From SZAS-3 sp964386785 (GTDB taxonomy: Bacteria > Chlamydiota > Chlamydiia > Chlamydiales > JAAKFR01), in contig CAYLUD010000014.1 of the NCBI GenBank assembly GCA_964386785.1, positions 1 to 31,997 of the forward strand: 31,997 bases of DNA, written 5' to 3'. The notes beneath the pieces were generated by a model, which saw nothing but the letters and a program-made list of their open reading frames with translations, was not told where the DNA came from and did not search any database. Position numbers and translations under genes: made by a program. Positions within the stretch are counted from its first letter, which is position 1. Each line of letters opens with the position of its first letter. Shown here piece by piece: positions 15,911 to 23,680 of the stretch.

Positions 15911-16921
15911 ATGACATTCAATGGCCTGGAAGTGTCTGTTGCATCATCTTCCTTACCGCATATCCCTGCTTCCTGGAATCAGCATAAACGGCGCTGGGTA
16001 CAAGCTCTATTTCGTTCTCCCTGGGTATTTCCTTGGGTTAGCGGTATGTGCTGGCTGCTCTCATTTATTTTTTACACCGATACCTTGTTGCTTCAATGGC
16101 TGGCACTGGGCGCTGCCTACCTAGCTAGTGGCGTATCTTTGGCCTTCAAACAGATGCGGGGATCCTATCTATTCTTAGGTCTTTTGTTGCTAGGATGCAT
16201 CTGGGGCGTGACGACGGGGTGGATGACGTGGCATTGGGCTCTCATTCAATGGGTGAATCTTTTCATCATGCATGTGGGATTACAGGAGTGTCAGGCAGAT
16301 TGGATGATGCAACAATCTGAAATGGAGCGTATTTTTGGAGTCTGTAAGGAAAAACAAAAGACTTGGAATAAGGAAGAAGAGGGCTACCAATCTTCCATAC
16401 GGATCCTCTCTGAAGAAAGAGATCGCTATCGAGCACAGTTAGAACAGCAACAGCAATATGTGTTGTATGTGCAAAAAGAGCTACGAGAGATGATCGACCA
16501 AAAAGAGACCCTAGCTATGGGTTGGGCCCAGACATCGAATCACTCTAAAGAGAATATCGAGCAACCAATTAAAGATCCTGCACTTGCTGAAGTGGCTCGA
16601 TGGAAGGGGCTATATCACCAACTGAGAGATCAGTTTGGGGAAAAATCGGCTACATTAGAACAGGCTCGCAAGAAAGTATTTGAACTGGAAGGCGAGTTAG
16701 AGGTTCGTTCATTAGAAATGGAAGAAACCTTACAAAATCGGGAACAACTCTATGTGCGCTATCTAGACGAATTACATCAGGGCATGGCTGCAGGTATATG
16801 TCTTGAAGAACTGCTGGCGGATGCGGAAGAGTGGATTGGTGCTTTATTACAGGAAAAGATTGATATAGAATCAAAGCTTCCAAGGAGTGAGGATCTCGTA
16901 TCCCGAGGCAGTAATGAGTAG
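15911..16921 (+). CDS. Membrane-anchored coiled-coil protein (position of CT850)
   Basis: A 336-residue protein with about four hydrophobic helices in residues 35-125 (PWVSGMCWLLSFIF, LLLQWLALGAAYLASG, YLFLGLLLLGCIWGV, ALIQWVNLFIMHVGL). A long charged heptad-like region follows at about residues 130-300 (for example SILSEERDRYRAQLEQQQQY-like stretches rich in Glu, Gln, Arg). It is therefore probably an inner-membrane protein with a cytoplasmic coiled coil. I do not recognise a functional family. By order it corresponds to the integral membrane protein CT850. Its 3' end overlaps the convergent map gene by 51 bases. Confidence 0.75.
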   Translation: MTFNGLEVSVASSSLPHIPASWNQHKRRWVQALFRSPWVFPWVSGMCWLLSFIFYTDTLLLQWLALGAAYLASGVSLAFKQMRGSYLFLGLLLLGCIWGVTTGWMTWHWALIQWVNLFIMHVGLQECQADWMMQQSEMERIFGVCKEKQKTWNKEEEGYQSSIRILSEERDRYRAQLEQQQQYVLYVQKELREMIDQKETLAMGWAQTSNHSKENIEQPIKDPALAEVARWKGLYHQLRDQFGEKSATLEQARKKVFELEGELEVRSLEMEETLQNREQLYVRYLDELHQGMAAGICLEELLADAEEWIGALLQEKIDIESKLPRSEDLVSRGSNE

Positions 16922-17740
16922 CGTGTGTTCCCATTGGGCACTAGGCTGACCATCGCGTGTACGTGCTTCCCAGTGGTTATTTGAATCAATTACGACATCT
17001 GGTGTGCCTGCATTGATCATCGGTTCAATCGTAAAGGTCATCCCTTCTGCGAGTGGTATTTGGAGGGAATTGCGATGGTGGGGAATTTGAGGTGGCTCGT
17101 GAAAACGCACGCCCACACCATGTCCGACAAATTGGTGCACTACAGAGCAACCTTGAGATTCGGCATACGTCGTAATCGCTTCGCCAATTTCACAGATAGC
17201 GACTCCTGGTTTGCAGACAGCCAGAGCACGCAGTAAACACTCCAAAGAAACATCATAGACTAGCTTTCGTTTTGGTGGAGGCGATCCAAGCATCACCATG
17301 CGGCTACAGTCTCCATAATACCCATCATAGATGGTAGCTACATCAATATTGACGATATCACCCTCTTGTAAGGGAGTATGATCTGGAATGCCGTGACACA
17401 CCATGTCATTGACCGAGGTACAAATGCCATAAGGGAAAGGGGGACTTCCATAATGAAGGGCGGCGGGAACAGCTCCCGCATCTCGATGTAGCTGTGCTAC
17501 AAGCTGATCAACCTCTGCAGTAGTGGTACCGATGCGTATCGATTGACAAGCTTGGTCCAGTATAGCAGCTGCTAAATGAGAAGCTCGACGAATACCAAGG
17601 ATTTGCTCTTCATTTTTTAATAGAATCCCGTACTGCTTTGCATACTGACTGTATTGATGAGTGGGACTAGGATTAGGAAAATGACATTTTTTCCATTTTT
17701 TCTGACTTCCACACCAACACGGATCATTTCTTCCCGTCAT
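16871..17740 (-). CDS. map: Methionine aminopeptidase, type I, with SEC-C zinc motif
   Basis: Removes the initiator Met from nascent proteins. The N terminus has a SEC-C motif, RNDPCWCGSQKKWKKCH, with Cys8, Cys10, Cys19 and His20 as likely zinc ligands; this extension is also found in chlamydial Map (CT851). The pita-bread catalytic domain carries the metal ligands in DVATIYDGYYGDCSRM (two Asp), GHGVGVRFHEPPQIPHH (His), FTIEPM (Glu) and QWEHTLLIT (Glu). The reading frame extends up to 17851 inside truA, but the ATG at 17740 gives 290 residues beginning MTGRNDPC, matching family length. It is the last gene of the marC-marC-truA-map operon. No strong ribosome binding site is visible. Confidence 0.95.
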   Translation of the reverse strand: MTGRNDPCWCGSQKKWKKCHFPNPSPTHQYSQYAKQYGILLKNEEQILGIRRASHLAAAILDQACQSIRIGTTTAEVDQLVAQLHRDAGAVPAALHYGSPPFPYGICTSVNDMVCHGIPDHTPLQEGDIVNIDVATIYDGYYGDCSRMVMLGSPPPKRKLVYDVSLECLLRALAVCKPGVAICEIGEAITTYAESQGCSVVHQFVGHGVGVRFHEPPQIPHHRNSLQIPLAEGMTFTIEPMINAGTPDVVIDSNNHWEARTRDGQPSAQWEHTLLITASGYEILTPWKL

Positions 17741-17780
17741 AGCATGCGATTGTAATCTAGGAAGGAATAAGATCCCATGT

Positions 17781-18530
17781 CTAATTTTTTGGTGCGTCGT
17801 AATATATTTTATATAAAGAGAGGCCGTGGGCAGGGGCACAGACTCCAGCACGCGCGCGTTGTTTTTGATGCAAAATATCTAGGAGCATTTCCTTCTGTAA
17901 GGAGCCCCGACCCACAGCAACAATCGATCCGACTAGATTACGTACCATTTTGTATAAAAATTGGTTCCCGGCGATCGAAATCATCAGTCCATCTGGTGTA
18001 GCTTCTACAGAAATCCACCACACCTCTCTCTCTTTGTGTGCATACTCCTTTCCTTCTCGTCGATTACAAAAAGCAGAAAAATCATGGAGACCTACTAGTT
18101 GTTGTGCTGCAGACTGGGCTGCCTGTAGATCGAAATAACCTGGGCGATGCCATGCATAGGCACAGCGGAAGGGGGATTGCACAGGAATGGTGTCTATCCA
18201 GTATCGATATTCTTTTCCTACTGCATCTAAGGTGGGGTGGGCTGCAAGAGGGCGTTCTGTAATGGATAAGACCCGGATAGCCGGGGGTAATAGGGAGTTA
18301 AGACTCGCGATTCTAGGTTGTTTACAGGAAAAAAAATTGACTATTTGTTCATGAGCATGGACTCCTCGATCTGTTCTCGAGGCAGCTTGTAATTGTACGG
18401 GATGAGAAAGAATTTTCTCTAAAGTAGCACGTAGGATTCCCTCTACCGAAGGCCCATGTTGTGTTTCTTGCCAGCCGAATAGGCCTGTTCCATCATAGCT
18501 AATGTGTAGAAAAAAATTAGAATTGGGCAT
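17781..18530 (-). CDS. truA: tRNA pseudouridine(38-40) synthase TruA
   Basis: Makes pseudouridine at positions 38-40 of the tRNA anticodon arm. 249 residues. It starts with the family pattern FLHISYDGTGLFGWQ, and the catalytic Asp is at residue 54 in SRTDRGVHAHEQIVNF. GKEYRYWI and QFLYKMVRNLVGSIVAVGRG are the other conserved blocks. The start at ATG 18530 overlaps the end of the upstream marC gene by 14 bases; map starts 40 bases downstream. In C. trachomatis truA lies elsewhere, so its presence between marC and map marks a rearrangement relative to Chlamydia. Confidence 0.96.
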   Translation of the reverse strand: MPNSNFFLHISYDGTGLFGWQETQHGPSVEGILRATLEKILSHPVQLQAASRTDRGVHAHEQIVNFFSCKQPRIASLNSLLPPAIRVLSITERPLAAHPTLDAVGKEYRYWIDTIPVQSPFRCAYAWHRPGYFDLQAAQSAAQQLVGLHDFSAFCNRREGKEYAHKEREVWWISVEATPDGLMISIAGNQFLYKMVRNLVGSIVAVGRGSLQKEMLLDILHQKQRARAGVCAPAHGLSLYKIYYDAPKN

Positions 18531-19095
18531 AGAAGGTGAGAATACCGCGCAGGATCATTTGCACAGCAAGTAACATAATCACGTATCCAAACACTCGCTC
18601 CACAGCGACAGACCCATTCAGTCCAATATATCGCTTGATTTGAGGTGCTAGAAGTACAATAGGTAAAGAAGCTCCCCAAGCAAGTAGAATAGAAAAAAAC
18701 ACGGTGGAAACAGGAGCTAAATTACCTGCATAGAGGATGATTGTGGTCAGGATACCAGGTCCAGCCATCACAGGAGTGGCAAGAGGAACGATCAGTGGTT
18801 CCATTTTCATGGTTTTTGTCTCTCTAGGTTCTGCTAGGATCATTTGCACCCCAATAATCCCTAGGATTACCCCACCAGCAATAGATAAAGCATGGGTATG
18901 GATGCTAAATAGTGAGAAAAAAGAGGTGCCAAAGAAGAGCGTCAAGATCATTAATGCTAGCGCAATCAACATCTCTCGAGTAATAACCCAATTTTGCCGT
19001 TCAGGCGCTACCCCAGCTGTTGCAGAGGCAAAGATAGGGATCATCCCAATCGGATCCAAGATCATCCAAAAAAGAACGCTGATTTTCCAGAACAT
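18517..19095 (-). CDS. MarC family integral membrane protein (second copy)
   Basis: A protein of about 192 residues with six hydrophobic helices. It has the MarC family hallmarks: the DPIGMIPIF motif in the first helix, an ITREM-like loop, LSIAGGVILGIIGVQMI, and PLATPVMAGPGILTTII. The function of the MarC/UPF0056 family is unknown; the old link to multiple antibiotic resistance was not borne out. I chose the ATG at 19095, one base after the stop of the upstream marC gene (TAGTATG), over the in-frame TTG at 19152 or ATG at 19131. C. trachomatis CT852 (yhgN) is in the equivalent position next to map. Confidence 0.88.
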   Translation of the reverse strand: MFWKISVLFWMILDPIGMIPIFASATAGVAPERQNWVITREMLIALALMILTLFFGTSFFSLFSIHTHALSIAGGVILGIIGVQMILAEPRETKTMKMEPLIVPLATPVMAGPGILTTIILYAGNLAPVSTVFFSILLAWGASLPIVLLAPQIKRYIGLNGSVAVERVFGYVIMLLAVQMILRGILTFYAQF

Positions 19096-19096
19096 A

Positions 19097-19690
19097 CTAC
19101 CCAGCTCGATGTAAGATAGACTCCAATCCATATAGGATTTTTTGTATTGCAATCACGGTCAATAAAAGACCCATAAAACGCTGTACGGCGAGTAGGCCTG
19201 TTGGTTTAAAAAGTTTAAGGATTGGTTGAGCAAAAATATAGATCAACGCAGATACCAACCAGGCGCATAACATGGCTCCGATTACCATTAGGTCGGAAGA
19301 GTTATTTTCAGCAAAGATCATTAGGACAGCAAAAAATGAGGGGCTTGCGATCAAAGGTACTGCAATCGGGACTAAAAAAGGGACACTAGGATACCAACGG
19401 GGAGAATCTACATCTTGTGAGACGAAGATCAGTCGTAATGCTACAATAAACAGGACGACTCCACCTGAAATGGTGACTGTGTTCGGATCAATCTGCAGCA
19501 GTACGGTGAGCCATCGGCCCAGCAAGAAAAATAGAAAAAAAAAGACGAGTGAAGCAGCCAATTCTCGGGTGACGACCCAGCGTCTCTGCTTACGTTGTAT
19601 GGATTCAAGAAGAGTAAGATAGGTGGGTATGTTACCTAACGCATCAATAACAAAAAACAAAGTTAACGCTATTGATAAAAAGCTGTCCAT
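19097..19690 (-). CDS. MarC family integral membrane protein (first copy)
   Basis: A 197-residue membrane protein paralogous to the next gene. The first helix carries VIDALGNIPTYLTLL (MarC motif D-x-x-G-N-x-P), followed by VVTRELAASLVFFF, ITISGG-like TVTISGGVVLFIVALRLI, and PFLVPIAVPLIASPSFFAVL. It starts at ATG 19690, divergent from the adenylate-kinase-like gene with only 18 bases between starts. First gene of the marC-marC-truA-map chain. The two MarC copies differ enough that this is an old duplication, possibly forming a heteromer; that is inference. Confidence 0.88.
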   Translation of the reverse strand: MDSFLSIALTLFFVIDALGNIPTYLTLLESIQRKQRRWVVTRELAASLVFFFLFFLLGRWLTVLLQIDPNTVTISGGVVLFIVALRLIFVSQDVDSPRWYPSVPFLVPIAVPLIASPSFFAVLMIFAENNSSDLMVIGAMLCAWLVSALIYIFAQPILKLFKPTGLLAVQRFMGLLLTVIAIQKILYGLESILHRAG

Positions 19691-19708
19691 AATCTAGATT
19701 TGAGATTA

Positions 19709-20344
19709 ATGGATTTCTCAATTAATCTGTACGAAAAAAGCATTTCAACGATTCTTTTATTAGGCCCTCCAGGCGCAGGTAAGGGTACTTTGGGTCGAGC
19801 TCTAGATTATTTTGGAACGCAAAAATTTGTCTCTTCTGGATGCGTGTTGCGTAGCTTGGACCCTGATTCAGCAGCAGGTCAACTGTATGACTCCTACGCA
19901 AGACAGAATCAACTGGTACCGGATGAAGTGGTCCTTCCCATTTGTCACCACTATATTCAGGGATTGATTGCATCGAATCAGTTTTTTCCAATGAAGCAAG
20001 ATTTATTGTTGGAAGGCTTGCCCCGTACTGTGCAACAAGCTACATCGCTAATGGCATGGATTTCTGTGAAGCATATTATTGTGCTTGAGTGTTTTAATAA
20101 GGATAATCTGCGTAAGAGATTGCATCGCAGGGCGCGTGCTGAGGGTAAATTCAATATTATTTCTGAGGAAGAATTCGATCGACTGTTTATTGAGTATGAA
20201 CAAGAAAGTCAGGCAATTCTGGCCCTGTTCCCCAAACATCAGGTCACGTATATTGAGGCGGATCAGCGACCTTTAGAAGTTCTTAAGGATGTGCTATCTC
20301 GTCTGGTTCATATTCTTTCAGAACCACCTGTGATTGTACAATGA
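19709..20344 (+). CDS. Adenylate-kinase-like P-loop nucleotide kinase, divergent
   Basis: A 211-residue protein with Walker A GPPGAGKGT at residues 19-27, an NMP-binding block FVSSGCVLRS where Adk has VSxGDxLR, and EGLPRT (Glu102) in place of the near-invariant DGFPRT. The LID region is the short form, RRARAEGKFNIISEEEF, but the Arg and Asp residues normally found there (GRxDD, IxxRL) are changed. It belongs to the adenylate kinase family, but may have altered substrate or reduced activity; it is probably not the only Adk of the cell. I chose ATG 19709 over the TTG at 19700. It is divergent from marC and overlaps the convergent GGDEF gene by 37 bases. Confidence 0.75.
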   Translation: MDFSINLYEKSISTILLLGPPGAGKGTLGRALDYFGTQKFVSSGCVLRSLDPDSAAGQLYDSYARQNQLVPDEVVLPICHHYIQGLIASNQFFPMKQDLLLEGLPRTVQQATSLMAWISVKHIIVLECFNKDNLRKRLHRRARAEGKFNIISEEEFDRLFIEYEQESQAILALFPKHQVTYIEADQRPLEVLKDVLSRLVHILSEPPVIVQ

Positions 20345-21180
20345 CGGAGTTTTTTTTCTTGATATAGATCTCGATCTGCTGCAGCAAGTAATGCTTCTAT
20401 GGTAATCCCGTCATCAGGGTAACACGCACAGCCAATACTGCACGAAATGGTGTACGGCATGTCATCGGTATTTAGGTCTTTAATCCGTTGAAACCATTGT
20501 TTTTTTAGAGAAGAGCGGCTAGCTGCCGACGATCGATAGGCGAGCACAGTGAATTCATCACCACCCCATCTTCCAATCACATCTTGGCTACGAAACGTAA
20601 GCTGTAGTGCTTTGGCGGTAGCAATCAGAACCTGATCTCCTGCTAAATGCCCATATTGATCATTGATTCTTTTGAAGAAATCCAGATCAAAGAAAAACAA
20701 TAAAAACGGCTCTTGAGAACGTTGAGCTAGGGAGATGTGATGACGGAGTTGGGCCATAAATCCGCGTCGATTGTAGATGCCCGTTAGCTCATCCATCAAA
20801 CTTTTTTCGCGTAAAGAACAGGTGAGTTTTTCTCGATCTAGAGAAAAAGTAATAATGCGAGCCAGAGTGTCTGCAGTCAATTCCTTCCTTGGAAGATAAT
20901 CTTGACCTCCCTGCAAGATCATTTGGTCGGCAAGAAGTTCATCCTCTCCAAAATAGAGAATAGGAACTTCGGGATAGCGTTGCTTTAATTTGACAATAGA
21001 ATGCACGCCATCGTGCAAGCTAGTAACCAGCAAATCACACTGTTTGGTTTCCGGAATATCAGTCCATGCAGGAAAATGGTAGACCCGGGATCCTTGATAC
21101 TTCGTATCCCGAATCCAACGACGTAACTCGCTGGCTTCCTGCTCTGTGCCAAGATAGATAATGGCTAGGTGATCCCCCAT
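20308..21180 (-). CDS. GGDEF-domain diguanylate cyclase with degenerate receiver domain
   Basis: A 290-residue protein. Residues 1-115 resemble a response-regulator receiver domain (LAIIYLGTEQEASELRRWI, CDLLVTSLHDG, PEVPILYFGEDE, GGQDYLPRKEL). The phosphoacceptor Asp expected at the end of the third strand is replaced by Ser/Thr, while the late Lys is present. Residues 125-290 are a complete GGDEF domain: DELTGIYNRRGF, LFFFDLDFFKRINDQYGHLA, GDQ, and RWGGDEF with GGDEF at 206-210. The inhibitory I-site RxxD (RSQD, 197-200) lies exactly five residues before GGDEF. It should make c-di-GMP from two GTP with product inhibition. No EAL, HD-GYP or PilZ gene is in the window. Confidence 0.9.
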   Translation of the reverse strand: MGDHLAIIYLGTEQEASELRRWIRDTKYQGSRVYHFPAWTDIPETKQCDLLVTSLHDGVHSIVKLKQRYPEVPILYFGEDELLADQMILQGGQDYLPRKELTADTLARIITFSLDREKLTCSLREKSLMDELTGIYNRRGFMAQLRHHISLAQRSQEPFLLFFFDLDFFKRINDQYGHLAGDQVLIATAKALQLTFRSQDVIGRWGGDEFTVLAYRSSAASRSSLKKQWFQRIKDLNTDDMPYTISCSIGCACYPDDGITIEALLAAADRDLYQEKKLRHCTITGGSERI

Positions 21181-21297
21181 AAGGGCATCTTATCAAAGAT
21201 CGGAATGTGGATTCAAGTTAGAAGTGGAGTAACTGATATCGATTACATGTGTTTAAAACAAAGTTAAAATTTTTTAGTTGTTTCTCATTTTTACTTG

Positions 21298-21867
21298 TTA
21301 TTCAGGATCTGGAGGAAAAATTGGGAATATTTTCGTCAACTTAGCAACAGTTTTGAAATTCTCACAAGTATACCCATGTCCTATTAAGAGCTCCTTTAGT
21401 AGCCAAATCTCTGATGGGCGCAAATAGGGAGAACGTAAACATAGGTGGCTTTGAGGATTTGAGGAATGGACATGAATGGTAATCCAGACGGAAAGGCATT
21501 TCTCTTCTTTCCGACAATCGCATCTAGCAGAACCAGGGGGAGAAGGCGTAATATTTTCCGTAACAGGATGAGTAAACCACTTTGATATTAAGTGATATAG
21601 GGGTGTGTCGCTTTTTTTTTCTATTTTGCTCAGCTCTTTTGATCCATCCGCAAGACGCATAGCAAGATACCTACCACCTATTCGCTTGATAGCCCACGAT
21701 TCTAAGAGAGAAATTCTTATGTGTTGAGTATAATTTGGTTGAAGATTCTGTATATCATAATCATATAGTTGTGTTGGTATGGTTTTGACCAGATTCTCTG
21801 CATTAGTAAGGAGCTGTGGGCATTCAATACAACTTTTTTCTCTTCCAGATTGGCATATAGCTGTCAT
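21298..21867 (-). CDS. Cys-rich hypothetical protein
   Basis: A 189-residue protein with no family I recognise. AGGAGA eight bases before the ATG at 21867 supports it as real. It has two cysteine clusters: C-x8-C-x2-C near the N terminus (residues 5, 14 and 17, in SGREKSCIECPQLL) and CDCRKEEKC in the middle, plus several His in HVHSSNPQSH. Together these could form metal-binding sites. No signal peptide or membrane segment. It lies between the GGDEF gene and the transporter fusion on the same strand, 39 bases after the latter, so the three may be co-transcribed. Confidence 0.65.
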   Translation of the reverse strand: MTAICQSGREKSCIECPQLLTNAENLVKTIPTQLYDYDIQNLQPNYTQHIRISLLESWAIKRIGGRYLAMRLADGSKELSKIEKKSDTPLYHLISKWFTHPVTENITPSPPGSARCDCRKEEKCLSVWITIHVHSSNPQSHLCLRSPYLRPSEIWLLKELLIGHGYTCENFKTVAKLTKIFPIFPPDPE

Positions 21868-21905
21868 GATTCTCCTAAAACACGCATCAATAGATGATGA
21901 TTATC

Positions 21906-23624
21906 TTATAAAGGGCATTCTGGGGTACTAGGAACAGGAATGAGTCCTTGTTCGATTTGCCACGCATAAAAGAGTGCAATGCGGTCTCGATCAATTTCTT
22001 GAGTTTGAGGAAACAGAGGGACCGTTGTTTTCCAAGCCTCTAATTCCCAGTTTTTTGTTTGTTGTGACTTGTCGGGATTATAGTCGAGATAAATGGAAAA
22101 CGATTCTTCTACATTCTTTTGACAAAAGTGAATGCTCTTTTGTAGAGCTCGACGAAACCCATCAAGAACTGAAGAAGGAAGTAGGTTGCGAGTGGTTAGG
22201 ACCACAAGCTCCTGGTAAGGGGGAACGCCGAATTCTTCAATAGGAAAGTAAGAAGTTTCCATACCAAGAGCTCTTAGTTGATAGGGTTCGATGTTCCAGT
22301 AGCCACCATAAATACAGTCCACAGTATGGGTGCCTAACGCAGCAATTAGGTCTACACTCACGTTAATTTTTTTTAAAGGATGGATCTCGCCTTGTTTCAG
22401 TAAAAAATCGAGAAATGCAGTGTTGTGTCCTCCAATGCAATAGCCAAATCGATATCCAGATAGGTCTTTGGGAAATGTTATGGGGAGTTGTTTGTCATAA
22501 ATTAATGCCCTCAGGGGCATGGGGATAAGTTCGGCCACTACTTCTAGATTAGCTCCTAAAGAACAGGCTTTTAAAGCTCCTGGAATATGTCCTAAAATGA
22601 GATCCGTTTTCTTACTGCTCAAATAGGAAATACCTCCCCCATTATCAAATAGTTTTAATAGAGTGAGCTGAATATTTTCTTCTTGGAAAAAACCACGATC
22701 TAATCCCACATAGAGCGGAATATGGTTGGGATTAGGCAACCAATCTAAGAGTAATGTGATCTCTCGAGCTGTGGAATGTGGGGGAGCTGAGGACTCTTTT
22801 TGAGAACAACTACATAAGAGAAGACAAAAAGTAAGAATAGCAGGGTGAACGCGCAGTCGCCGTTTCCAGAAAGATTCAAGACACAGTACGATACCATAAA
22901 ATGAAAGAGTCAATAAAGAAAGACAGCATAGTGCGGAGAAGGTGATCGTTAAATCAGAATTTCTACGACTTTCTAGCATCAGCACACCAAGCCCTTGCTG
23001 TGCCCCTGCCCATTCACCAGCTACAGCTCCAATGCCTGCTATAGAAGCCGATAGCTTGAGCCCTGCAAAAATATGACTCATGGCAGCAGGAATGCGTAGT
23101 TTGATTAGAGTTTGCCATCCTGTAGCATTATTAATTTGGAATAGATCTAGTAGGTCTTTTGGAGTAGCTCGGAGTCCCTGATAGAAATTCAGCGTCAGAG
23201 GAAAAAAAATCATTAAGGCTGTGGGTACAATGATGGCCGTTTGATTCCAGCCAAACCAAATAACCATAATAGGAGCTAGTGCAAACATCGGGATGCATTG
23301 GATCACAACAAAGAGGGGTTGGAGTAAAAAACGCATGAAATCGACGCGAAAAAGAACCCAAGCTAGGGGCAGTCCTGTAATAAGGGCCATAACAAACCCA
23401 AGGAGCATCTCTTTTGCAGTGACCCAAGTATGAAATGCAAAGCGCTCCTTCATTTCCCATAGAGTCGATGCAATCGCAGAAGGACTAGGGAGGACAAAGA
23501 TCAAGTGAGGGTCAGATCGAGAGATCAATTCCCATAAACCAACAAGAACCAGGAACGAAAAAAAGAGCAGATTACGCTTCAAGATTGAAACTATCACAAT
23601 GCAACCCAGAAAAAAAGTCAACAT
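21906..23624 (-). CDS. ABC transporter permease fused to THI5/NMT1-type substrate-binding lipoprotein
   Basis: One 572-residue frame covers two normally separate proteins. Residues 1-258 are a SsuC/TauC/ThiX-type permease with about six helices and the EAA loop QINNATGWQTLIKLRIPA (about 163-180) that contacts the ATPase. Residues 265-274 (TFCLLLCSCS) look like a lipoprotein signal end with a lipobox-like LLLC/LCSC. Residues 285-572 are a THI5/NMT1-like binding domain beginning ITLLLDWLPNPNHIPLYVGL, the signature of pyrimidine (HMP-type) thiamine-precursor binders. Import of a thiamine pyrimidine precursor is therefore the best guess. No ATPase gene is adjacent. ATG 23624 lacks a clear ribosome binding site; a start a few codons further in is possible. 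Confidence 0.82.
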   Translation of the reverse strand: MLTFFLGCIVIVSILKRNLLFFSFLVLVGLWELISRSDPHLIFVLPSPSAIASTLWEMKERFAFHTWVTAKEMLLGFVMALITGLPLAWVLFRVDFMRFLLQPLFVVIQCIPMFALAPIMVIWFGWNQTAIIVPTALMIFFPLTLNFYQGLRATPKDLLDLFQINNATGWQTLIKLRIPAAMSHIFAGLKLSASIAGIGAVAGEWAGAQQGLGVLMLESRRNSDLTITFSALCCLSLLTLSFYGIVLCLESFWKRRLRVHPAILTFCLLLCSCSQKESSAPPHSTAREITLLLDWLPNPNHIPLYVGLDRGFFQEENIQLTLLKLFDNGGGISYLSSKKTDLILGHIPGALKACSLGANLEVVAELIPMPLRALIYDKQLPITFPKDLSGYRFGYCIGGHNTAFLDFLLKQGEIHPLKKINVSVDLIAALGTHTVDCIYGGYWNIEPYQLRALGMETSYFPIEEFGVPPYQELVVLTTRNLLPSSVLDGFRRALQKSIHFCQKNVEESFSIYLDYNPDKSQQTKNWELEAWKTTVPLFPQTQEIDRDRIALFYAWQIEQGLIPVPSTPECPL

Positions 23625-23656
23625 TTGACCAAATCAGATCGCAACAATCAGAAACA

Positions 23657-23675
23657 GATCCCTAAAAAAGGGATC
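23657..23675 (-). terminator. Hairpin after the helicase gene, probable terminator
   Basis: GATCCCT/AGGGATC forms a perfect 7-bp stem with a 5-base loop, six bases after the helicase stop on the minus strand. The downstream bases TGTTTCTGATTG are only moderately T-rich, so termination into the transporter gene may be partial. Confidence 0.45.
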
Positions 23676-23680
23676 CGTTC

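Noticed and set aside
18443..18679. Frames on the minus strand across the truA-marC junction
   Set aside because: They overlap two well-supported genes in other frames and show no conserved features.
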